From assembly GCA_947598155.1 (NCBI GenBank), contig CANQFC010000002.1, forward strand, positions 1 through 64,000: DNA of 64,000 nt, read 5' to 3'. The notes beneath the pieces are model-generated. The model was not told where the DNA came from. It was given only the letters and a program-made list of their open reading frames with translations, and searched no databases. Below, in pieces: positions 44,536-50,673 of this stretch. Source of the DNA: an uncultured Clostridia bacterium (GTDB lineage: Bacteria; Bacillota; Clostridia; Oscillospirales; Acutalibacteraceae). Both the position numbers and the translations under genes were made by a program. Numbering within the stretch: the first letter of the stretch is position 1; the number at the start of each line of letters is the position of its first letter.

Positions 44536-44566
44536 TTGAATAAGGGTTTGACCTGTCATTCAATAG
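44536..44566. repeat. Dispersed palindromic repeat, copy 9 (degenerate)
   Basis: TTGAATAAGGGTTTGACCTG followed by TCATTCAATAG. The outer arms (TTGAAT / ATTCAA) are symmetric; the core is diverged. Confidence 0.6.
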
Positions 44567-44590
44567 TGGCGGAGGACATCGTGCTAAGTT

Positions 44591-44619
44591 ATAATATCAT
44601 ATTTTAAATTTAATTTCAA
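44591..44619 (-). promoter_or_regulatory. Promoter of the pseudouridine synthase gene
   Basis: Minus strand TTGAAA, 17 bases, TATTAT. Confidence 0.65.
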
Positions 44620-44647
44620 TTTTTAATGATATAATATTTAAAATCGC

Positions 44648-44676
44648 TTGACAAAACTTTTTTGTTGTGATATTAT
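44648..44676 (+). promoter_or_regulatory. Promoter of the amino-acid ABC operon
   Basis: TTGACA, 17 bases, TATTAT, followed by a leader of about 55 bases containing the operator-like boxes. Confidence 0.8.
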
Positions 44677-44736
44677 ATTATCACCTTAGCACTTTAGCAA
44701 GTTAAAGTGTATTGAATTTTTAGGAGATGTTACATA

Positions 44737-45558
44737 ATGAAAATGAAAAAAATTCTCGCGGTGACGCTTGCTTTGCTTATGCTCGTTACCTGTTTTGCCG
44801 CCTGCGGTAAAAAGACGCAGGACAGTACGACAGCGCCGAAAAATGAAGAAACAAAAAGAAAATTCATAATGGGCGTTGACCCGGAGTATCCTCCGTTCAG
44901 CAATTTGGGCGATGACGGCGAATACACAGGCTTTGACATTGAGGTTTGCAAAGCTGTTTGCGATTACCTCGGCTGGGATTTTGAGGTCTTTGCGGTTAAC
45001 TGGGATAACAAGCTTGTTCAGTTAGACGCCAAAGAGTGCGACTGCATATGGTCGGGTCTGACAATCCTTGACAGTATGAAAGAGCAGGGTTACGTTATTT
45101 CTAAGCCGTATTTTGACAACAGACAGGTTCTTCTTGTAAAAAATGACAGCGGATTTAACACATCAAAAGACCTTTCAGGCAAATATGTCGCCGTTCAGCT
45201 CGGCACGTCCGGTGAAAAGCTTTTAAACAATGATTTGAAAGATCTTGCCGCTACGTTTAAAGAAGTTGTTACCTGCGACAGTTTCCTGAAATGCTTTACG
45301 GAGCTTGAGGGCAACGCAGTTGACGCGGTATTTGTTGACCAGCCTGTTGCGGACGAATATATCGCAAATCATAACGGCTACAAAGTAATAGATGAGAATT
45401 TCGGCGTAGAGCAGTACGGCATTGTATTCCGTTCAACCGACCAGGAGCTTTGCCAAGAGGTTGAAAAAGCCGTTGCCGCCTTGGTAGAAAACGGAACTTA
45501 CGCAAAGATTGCTGAAAAATACCCTGACATTAAGGATAATCTCATTTTCCTTAAATAA
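44737..45558 (+). CDS. Polar amino-acid ABC transporter, substrate-binding lipoprotein
   Basis: 273 residues. Signal peptide with lipobox ending at C23 (TCFAAC), then a family 3 solute-binding protein: GVDPEYPPFSNLGDDGEYTGFDIEV binds the amino-acid headgroup and DAVFVDQPVADEY the hinge. It is tethered to the outer membrane face and captures a polar amino acid such as glutamine, cystine or histidine; the exact ligand is not predictable. First gene of the four-gene transporter/epimerase cluster. Confidence 0.92.
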   Translation: MKMKKILAVTLALLMLVTCFAACGKKTQDSTTAPKNEETKRKFIMGVDPEYPPFSNLGDDGEYTGFDIEVCKAVCDYLGWDFEVFAVNWDNKLVQLDAKECDCIWSGLTILDSMKEQGYVISKPYFDNRQVLLVKNDSGFNTSKDLSGKYVAVQLGTSGEKLLNNDLKDLAATFKEVVTCDSFLKCFTELEGNAVDAVFVDQPVADEYIANHNGYKVIDENFGVEQYGIVFRSTDQELCQEVEKAVAALVENGTYAKIAEKYPDIKDNLIFLK

Positions 45559-45591
45559 CCGAATCAATTAAATATCGTAATTATTTGCGAT

Positions 45592-45626
45592 TTCCCGAAA
45601 ACTCGGAATTGTGTTTTCGGGAATTT
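45592..45626 (+). terminator. Stem-loop between binding-protein and permease genes
   Basis: TTCCCGAAAAC/GTTTTCGGGAA, a perfect 11-bp stem with a 10-base loop. The following TTTCGCTG is a weak T-run, so it probably stabilises the first cistron or terminates partially, allowing more binding protein than permease. Confidence 0.65.
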
Positions 45627-45660
45627 CGCTGTTTAACTTAGGCAAGAGATGTTCCCGCAT

Positions 45661-45766
45661 CTAAAGGCGGCGGGTTACATTTTCGGAATCAGGAGGGGTT
45701 TCTGATTTCTCCGTGCGGCTGTTGCCGCGCCTTGCCGCGTTTAATGACAGGGCAAGCCCTATTGAA
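45661..45766 (+). repeat. Composite structured repeat, long copy 2 (includes short repeat copy 10)
   Basis: Same order as at 1041: GGAATCAG/CTGATTTC hairpin (45685-45709), GCGGCTGTTGCCGC hairpin (about 45715-45728), a second TGCCGCG, then the short repeat TTAATGACAGGGCAAGCCCT (45741-45760) with ATTGAA. It lies inside the ABC operon, just before the permease. Confidence 0.75.
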
Positions 45767-45782
45767 ACACAGGAGTATCCTT

Positions 45783-46433
45783 ATGACTTTATGGACTATG
45801 ATAATTAAAATGAGCGAGGGTTTTGAAAAAACGTGCGCAATATTTTTTCTGACCCTTTTGTTTTCACTTCCCTTGGGGATGATAGTAACACTGCTCTCAA
45901 AAAGTAAAATAAAAGCTGTTTCGGGCATTACCCGTTTTGTAATATCCGTACTTAGAGGAACGCCTTTAATGCTTCAGCTTATTGCGGTTACATACGGCCC
46001 GTATTATCTGTTTCACTTAAACGTATCAAGAGAAAAGCTTATCCCCGTAGTAATTGCTTTTTCAATTAACTATGCCGCGTATTTTGCCGAGATATATAGG
46101 AGCGGTATTGAGTCAATGCCTGTCGGTCAGTATGAGGCGGCGGCAGTTTTAGGGTATTCAAAACCGCAGACCTTTATGAAAATAATTCTGCCTCAGGTAA
46201 TCCGCAGAATTTTGCCGAGCGTTACGAATGAGATAGTGACGCTTGTTAAGGATACGTCACTGGCCTTTACCGTTTCATATCAGGAGATGTTCACAATAGG
46301 AAAGCAAATTGCAAACTCTCAGACAAGCTTTATTCCTTTTGTAGTCGCGGGCGTTTTTTACTATGTATTTAACGCGCTTGTCAGCTTCATTATGCGCAAG
46401 GTTGAAAAATCTATGAACTATTATAAAATGTGA
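45783..46433 (+). CDS. Polar amino-acid ABC transporter permease
   Basis: 216 residues from ATG 45783 (CAGGAGTATCCTT upstream); the in-frame start at 45732 lies within the repeat. About five membrane helices, with the His/Glu/Gln/Arg-opine family signature RGTPLMLQL near residue 60 and the EAA-type loop YEAAAVLGYSKPQTFMKIILPQ that docks to the ATPase. Confidence 0.92.
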   Translation: MTLWTMIIKMSEGFEKTCAIFFLTLLFSLPLGMIVTLLSKSKIKAVSGITRFVISVLRGTPLMLQLIAVTYGPYYLFHLNVSREKLIPVVIAFSINYAAYFAEIYRSGIESMPVGQYEAAAVLGYSKPQTFMKIILPQVIRRILPSVTNEIVTLVKDTSLAFTVSYQEMFTIGKQIANSQTSFIPFVVAGVFYYVFNALVSFIMRKVEKSMNYYKM

Positions 46434-46445
46434 GGAGGCAGAGGT

Positions 46446-47207
46446 ATGAATATTTTAAATATGTCAAATATTCAAAAAAGCTTTGGCGGAAATCATGTTT
46501 TAAAAGATATTTCCATCAAGGTTGACAAAGGCGAAGTCGTATCGGTTATCGGCCCCTCAGGTTCGGGTAAATCAACGCTTTTGCGCTGTGCAACATTATT
46601 GGAAACGATTGACGGCGGCAAATTTTCATATATGGGCGAGGACGTTTGTTTTACTAAAAACGGTAAAATTGTTTACGATAAAAATTTGAATAAATTTCGC
46701 CATTATTTCGGACTGGTATTTCAGAATTTTAATCTGTTTCCGCATTGGTCAGTCCTTAAAAACATTACCGACGCGCCTGTTTCCGTTCAAGGACGAAATA
46801 AGCAGGAGGTAAAGCGGGAGGCGATGTCTTTGCTTGCAAAAATGGGGTTAGAGGATAAGGCAAACGCATACCCCGGAGAGCTTTCGGGCGGTCAACAGCA
46901 AAGGCTTTCAATAGTACGCGCTCTTGCGATGAAACCTGAAATCCTTTTCTTTGACGAGCCGACCTCCGCCCTTGACCCGGAACTGACAGGCGAGGTTTTA
47001 AAGGTTATAAAACAGCTTGCGGAAGAAAAAATGACCATGGTAATTGTTACTCACGAAATGGAGTTTGCCCGCGCCGTTTCAGACCGCGTAATTTTTATGG
47101 ACGGCGGCGTAATTGTAGAAGAGGGCACTCCCGAAGAGGTATTTTCCAACACTAAAATCGAACGTACAAAACAATTTCTTCAAAATTATAACAAGAATGA
47201 ATATTGA
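46446..47207 (+). CDS. Polar amino-acid ABC transporter ATPase (GlnQ-like)
   Basis: 253 residues. Walker [13 protein letters not shown]-loop [15 protein letters not shown], signature LSGGQQQR, Walker [14 protein letters not shown] and switch His in [10 protein letters not shown] are intact. A segment of about 15 residues ([17 protein letters not shown]) enlarges the Walker A-Q loop region. 12 bases after the permease; its last 11 bases overlap the next gene. Confidence 0.94.
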   Translation: MNILNMSNIQKSFGGNHVLKDISIKVDKGEVVSVIGPSGSGKSTLLRCATLLETIDGGKFSYMGEDVCFTKNGKIVYDKNLNKFRHYFGLVFQNFNLFPHWSVLKNITDAPVSVQGRNKQEVKREAMSLLAKMGLEDKANAYPGELSGGQQQRLSIVRALAMKPEILFFDEPTSALDPELTGEVLKVIKQLAEEKMTMVIVTHEMEFARAVSDRVIFMDGGVIVEEGTPEEVFSNTKIERTKQFLQNYNKNEY

Positions 47208-47976
47208 TTATTATTTGATAAATCCTACCGAAAATATCACTTTATTGGTTGAAACTCCTGTTACGCGGGAGCTTCAGCCTTTTGTCGCTTCTGAGCTTCT
47301 GCGCAAAGAAAAGCGCGGCGAGCAGGTGGGATTTATTGAAAACAGCGGCGAATACGACATTTCCGTCAGAATGGCCGGAGGGGAGTTTTGCGGAAACGCG
47401 GCTCTTTCTGCGGCGGCGCTCTGGTTAAAAGAAAACCCTAATAAAAATGAAATAAATGTTTGCCTATCGGGAATATCTTTATCTGTAAAGGTTTTGCAGA
47501 ACAGCGAAAGCAAATTCAAATTCAGCGCGTATCTAAAAAATGAGGCCGTTATTGATAAAATATCATTTGAGTATGGGAATAAATCTTTTTGCCTTCCGCT
47601 CGTTACATTGAGTGGAATTTCGCATATCATCGCGGAAAAATCCCGTATTGATTTTGAGCCCGAAAAAGTTATAAAGGAGCTTTGCAAAAAGATAAATTCA
47701 AGCGCCCTCGGTATAATGATATTCGACAGCAGTTTGAATACGCTTACTCCGCTTGTTTTCGTCGCCGAAGGCGATACTCTTTACTGGGAAAAATCCTGCG
47801 CAAGCGGTACGGCGGCTTTGGGAGCGTATCTCTTTCAAAAAACGGATAAAAAGGTGTCGCTGGATATAATTGAACCGGGCGGAATACTTAACATTACGGC
47901 AGGAAAAGACTGTCTTGTCCTTTCCGGAAATGCCGTTGTCGAGTACAAACGCAATACAGATATTTTAGTTTCTTGA
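47197..47976 (+). CDS. Diaminopimelate-epimerase-fold protein, likely an amino-acid racemase/epimerase
   Basis: 259 residues. Two symmetric domains, each with a catalytic Cys motif: [15 protein letters not shown] (about residues 66-80) and [14 protein letters not shown] (about 200-213), the pair used by cofactor-independent DapF-type epimerases. The rest differs strongly from housekeeping DapF, as in CntK-type histidine racemases. The 11-base overlap with the ATPase gene ties it to amino-acid import, so it may act on the imported amino acid. Specificity is not readable. Confidence 0.75.
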   Translation: MNIDYYLINPTENITLLVETPVTRELQPFVASELLRKEKRGEQVGFIENSGEYDISVRMAGGEFCGNAALSAAALWLKENPNKNEINVCLSGISLSVKVLQNSESKFKFSAYLKNEAVIDKISFEYGNKSFCLPLVTLSGISHIIAEKSRIDFEPEKVIKELCKKINSSALGIMIFDSSLNTLTPLVFVAEGDTLYWEKSCASGTAALGAYLFQKTDKKVSLDIIEPGGILNITAGKDCLVLSGNAVVEYKRNTDILVS

Positions 47977-48003
47977 TTCAGTAATGGGCTTGTTCCGTAA
48001 CAG
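47977..48003. repeat. Dispersed palindromic repeat, copy 11 (degenerate)
   Basis: TTCAGTAATGGGCTTGTTCC followed by GTAACAG, directly after the epimerase-like gene. Confidence 0.45.
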
Positions 48004-48043
48004 CTGATTGTGGGAGGCAGGGGACATTTTGCCTAAGTTGTAC

Positions 48044-48072
48044 TTGTAAAGATTATTATTTTGTGTTAATAT
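48044..48072 (+). promoter_or_regulatory. Promoter of the cohesin gene
   Basis: TTGTAA, 17 bases, TAATAT, 40 bases upstream of the GTG start. Confidence 0.6.
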
Positions 48073-48097
48073 AAGACGGGACAAGACCTTTATTTAA
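48071..48097. repeat. Dispersed palindromic repeat, copy 12 (degenerate, inverted)
   Basis: ATAAGACGGGACAAGACCTT followed by TATTTAA, overlapping the -10 end of the cohesin promoter. Confidence 0.5.
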
Positions 48098-48111
48098 AGA
48101 CGGTGATTTAT

Positions 48112-48894
48112 GTGAAAAAGACAGTTTCGGTTTTACTTGCTGTATTCTTATTCGCTTTTTGCGCAATGCCGATTTTTGCGGCGAAAAGCGTAGAGTTTTC
48201 GGCCTCCGACAGCGAAGTCTTCGCGGGCGACGAATTTACGGTTGACATATTTATAAGCGATTATTCTCTCTTGAAGTCCGCGTCGCTTTTAGTTGAATAC
48301 GACAAAAATTCAATGGAGTTTCTTGATTTGAACGTCGGCGCGATTGTCACAGCCGGCAGTAAAGCCGTTTCGTATAAAGACGTCAAAGATTCCGGTAAAT
48401 CTTATGTTCAAATTGACTATAACGACTCGTCCGCGTCTTTGTCATCGGCAGGTAGATTTCTCTCTTTGACATTTGTCGCAAGCGATACGGCCTTCGGTGA
48501 AACGGACGTTAAGATAACCGCTGTCGGGAATAAAATTACTCTTGAGTCGGGTTCGGTCACTCCGAATTTTAAAAACGGTAAAATCAACATCATAAACAAC
48601 GACCCCAACGCAACTTTAAATTCATCTAAACCGCAGGACGAAACATCTTCTTCCGCCGCGCCGGATTCCGAAACGTCCTCTGAAACAAAAAGCTCATCTC
48701 AAAACGTTTCTGAAACTTCGTCTGAAAATTCAAACGCCGGTTCCGATAAAAATGAGGAAAACCGCAAAACTCATTTTGCGGTTGTTGCCGTCGCGGTTAC
48801 TGTTATTGTCATTTGCGCAGTACTCTTCGGCTCAATCGGAAACGGCGGCGGAAAAAAGCGGAAAAAGAAGAGAAAGAAAAGAAAATCTAAATAA
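48112..48894 (+). CDS. Membrane-anchored single-cohesin surface protein
   Basis: 260 residues from GTG 48112 (ACGGTGA upstream; GTG 48103 is less well placed). A signal peptide ends near AIFAA; then a cohesin-like beta-sandwich (about 25-165) with VFAGDEFTVDIFIS, SASLLVEYDKNSMEFL, GRFLSLTFVASDTAFGETDV; a Ser/Thr/Glu-rich linker (170-220); a C-terminal membrane helix (about 222-243) and a Lys/Arg stop-transfer tail. The cohesin would face outward and bind a dockerin. A dockerin protein lies 1.8 kb downstream. The cohesin assignment rests on pattern, not search. Confidence 0.72.
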   Translation: MKKTVSVLLAVFLFAFCAMPIFAAKSVEFSASDSEVFAGDEFTVDIFISDYSLLKSASLLVEYDKNSMEFLDLNVGAIVTAGSKAVSYKDVKDSGKSYVQIDYNDSSASLSSAGRFLSLTFVASDTAFGETDVKITAVGNKITLESGSVTPNFKNGKINIINNDPNATLNSSKPQDETSSSAAPDSETSSETKSSSQNVSETSSENSNAGSDKNEENRKTHFAVVAVAVTVIVICAVLFGSIGNGGGKKRKKKRKKRKSK

Positions 48895-48903
48895 GGTGAT
48901 TTT

Positions 48904-49095
48904 ATGAAAAATATTATTATAAAAGAATGTCCGTATTGCGGTTCAACAGACCTTACAAAGGGTTACCAAATGGGCGACGGTATAGTTTACAGGGATAAAG
49001 CCGCGGCTTTTGGCACGGTCGTTGAGCACACAATATGCAAAGATTGCTCAAGTATTGTTTACAGCAAGGTTGAAAAGCCCGAAATTTTAAAATAA
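48904..49095 (+). CDS. Small zinc-ribbon-like protein
   Basis: 63 residues with ECPYCGSTD and ICKDCSS, a C-x2-C pair at each end, as in zinc ribbons. It begins 9 bases after the cohesin gene with AAGGTGATTTT upstream. No function is known to me; the middle segment (YQMGDGIVYRDKAAAFG) has no recognisable motif. Confidence 0.7.
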   Translation: MKNIIIKECPYCGSTDLTKGYQMGDGIVYRDKAAAFGTVVEHTICKDCSSIVYSKVEKPEILK

Positions 49096-49121
49096 ATTTA
49101 ATATTTAATATTTAATATTTA
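49096..49121 (+). repeat. Seven-base tandem repeat
   Basis: About 3.7 copies of TTTAATA immediately after the zinc-ribbon gene. Confidence 0.8.
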
Positions 49122-49205
49122 AGCTCTCCTTATTCTACCGCGCGGCTGTTGCCGCGCCCTGCCGCGTTTAATGACGGGGCAAGGCCTTGATAGGAGAGCT
49201 TTTTG
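49122..49205 (+). terminator. Terminator whose loop holds a composite repeat
   Basis: AGCTCTCCT (49122-49130) pairs perfectly with AGGAGAGCT (49192-49200), followed by TTTTG. The 61-base loop is almost entirely the composite repeat (long copy 3). Confidence 0.75.
49138..49194 (+). repeat. Composite repeat, truncated copy 3 (includes short repeat copy 13)
   Basis: GCGCGGCTGTTGCCGCGCCC, TGCCGCG, then TTTAATGACGGGGCAAGGCC and TTGATAGG. It lacks the GGAATCAG hairpin of copies 1 and 2. Confidence 0.75.
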
Positions 49206-49266
49206 TTTTAAATTTTTTGGTTATATTTTCCTTTTCCGTCTCATATATCTTTTAGCGGTGATGATT

Positions 49267-49383
49267 ATGGAAAAGAAAAAAGAATTAACGGAAGAACAAA
49301 TCAAAATTATTAAACGACTTATTGAAAAGCAGATTTTGACGGAAAATCAGATAAAACGTCTTAAAAAGCAGGGAGTAATTTGA
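49267..49383 (+). CDS. 38-residue SHOCT-like miniprotein
   Basis: ATG 49267 (GGTG 8 bases upstream; ATG 49261 also in frame). The whole product is two short helices separated by a turn (ELTEEQIKIIKRLIEKQILTENQI), resembling the SHOCT C-terminal oligomerisation module but free-standing. It ends immediately before the TTG of the next gene, suggesting coupling. Function unknown. Confidence 0.5.
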   Translation: MEKKKELTEEQIKIIKRLIEKQILTENQIKRLKKQGVI

Positions 49384-50613
49384 TTGAAAAAAATAATATC
49401 GCTTTGCCTTGCGTTAGTACTGCTTTTTTCGTCCTGCGCTGATTCCTCCGAGGTCAATGACAAGACAACCCTGCCGGAGCATACGCCAAACAGTAAAACC
49501 GACAGCAAAAAAATTGTTGCGGCTTGGCTTTATTACAATGAGATTGAGGATTTGGTAAAAAAATCAAACTCAGAAAGCGAATTTATCGCAAATATAGAAA
49601 ATGCGGTTGATAAGCTGACTGATTTTTCCGTAAATACGCTGATTTTGCACATAAGAGCATTTGACGACGCGTTTTATGAATCAAAAATTTTCCCTGTAAG
49701 CAAATACTGCGCCGACAGTGACGGCGCTCTTAAATTTGACGTGCTGAAATGCTTTATCGGCGTTTGCCGAAAAAAGGGAGTAAAAATATGGGGTTGGATA
49801 AATCCTTACAGAATAAATAAAGAGGACGATGTTTCTGTAATAAAAAAGGGATTTTTTCAATATAAAGCTTTGTCGTCGGATAATAAGGAAATGCTTATCC
49901 GTTCGCCGAACGGAGTGTATTTTAACCCCGCCGACGAACAGGTAAAAAGGCATATTATAGAAGGAATACGCGAAGTTCTTGAAAATTATGACATCGACGG
50001 AATACATTTTGACGACTATTTTTATCCAGGAACGGACAGCGGAATTGACAGAGATTACTATGAAAAATATAAATCCGAAGGAGGCAGTTTGCCGCTTGCG
50101 GATTTTCGCCGTGAAAACGTTAATTCGCTGATTTTTTCCGTCTGTACGCTCGTAAGGAATTACGGTAAGGTGTTTTCAATAAGCCCCATAAGCAATATTG
50201 AGCAAAACGTTAACAGCTATTATGCGGACGTTAAACTCTGGGCAAAGTCCGATTCTTATGTTGACTACATAATTCCGCAAATTTATTTCGGACTGGAAAA
50301 TGCCGTTCAGCCGTTCGCCCAAACTCTGAAAAAATGGGTCGATTTAACGGGGGACAGCGAAAAATTGCTCATAGGTCTTGCGGTATATAAATCGGGTACT
50401 GCCGACACTTACGCAAAAGAAGGCAAAAACGAGTGGAAAAACCGCGATGTGATTTCAAAGGAAATTGATTTGATTTGCGAAAATTATAAAAACGTCGGTT
50501 TTGTTTTCTATTCGGCGTCGTTTCTCTATAATGACGGTGATGAAGGCCTGAAACTTGAAAAAAGCAATATATTAAACGCTCTTGAACGTCGTTTACCAGT
50601 ATCTGTAACTTGA
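49384..50613 (+). CDS. GHL10-family glycoside hydrolase-like lipoprotein
   Basis: 409 residues from TTG 49384. Lipobox LFSSC with lipidated C18. Residues 40-380 match the glycosyl-hydrolase-like 10 (YngK-type, DUF187) barrel: LILHIRAFDDAFYESKIFPVS, IWGWINPYR, GVYFNPADEQVKRHI, DGIHFDDYFYPG and DYIIPQIYFG. Members are outer-surface proteins presumed to act on cell-wall or complex glycans; no activity is firmly known for most. It lies between the cohesin and dockerin genes. Confidence 0.85.
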   Translation: MKKIISLCLALVLLFSSCADSSEVNDKTTLPEHTPNSKTDSKKIVAAWLYYNEIEDLVKKSNSESEFIANIENAVDKLTDFSVNTLILHIRAFDDAFYESKIFPVSKYCADSDGALKFDVLKCFIGVCRKKGVKIWGWINPYRINKEDDVSVIKKGFFQYKALSSDNKEMLIRSPNGVYFNPADEQVKRHIIEGIREVLENYDIDGIHFDDYFYPGTDSGIDRDYYEKYKSEGGSLPLADFRRENVNSLIFSVCTLVRNYGKVFSISPISNIEQNVNSYYADVKLWAKSDSYVDYIIPQIYFGLENAVQPFAQTLKKWVDLTGDSEKLLIGLAVYKSGTADTYAKEGKNEWKNRDVISKEIDLICENYKNVGFVFYSASFLYNDGDEGLKLEKSNILNALERRLPVSVT

Positions 50614-50638
50614 CAAAACAGCTCTTTTTTGATAATAT
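50610..50638 (+). promoter_or_regulatory. Promoter of the dockerin glucosaminidase gene, with palindrome
   Basis: TTGACA, 17 bases, TAATAT; the -35 overlaps the stop codon of the preceding gene. GATAATAT (50631-50638) and ATATTATC (50647-50654) make a perfect 8-bp inverted repeat covering the -10 and start region, a candidate operator. Confidence 0.75.
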
Positions 50639-50673
50639 AAAATCGCATATTATCGAAAAAAGGGAGCTATACA

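Larger units (their letters stand above)
44581..44692. promoter_or_regulatory. Paired inverted operator-like boxes around two divergent promoters
   Basis: GTGCTAAG at 44581-44588 and its exact reverse complement CTTAGCAC at 44685-44692 lie just beyond the -10 hexamers of the rluA-type and ABC promoters, symmetrically. A perfect CACTTTA/TAAAGTG inverted repeat (44690-44709) follows on the ABC side. No regulator gene is adjacent. Confidence 0.5.
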
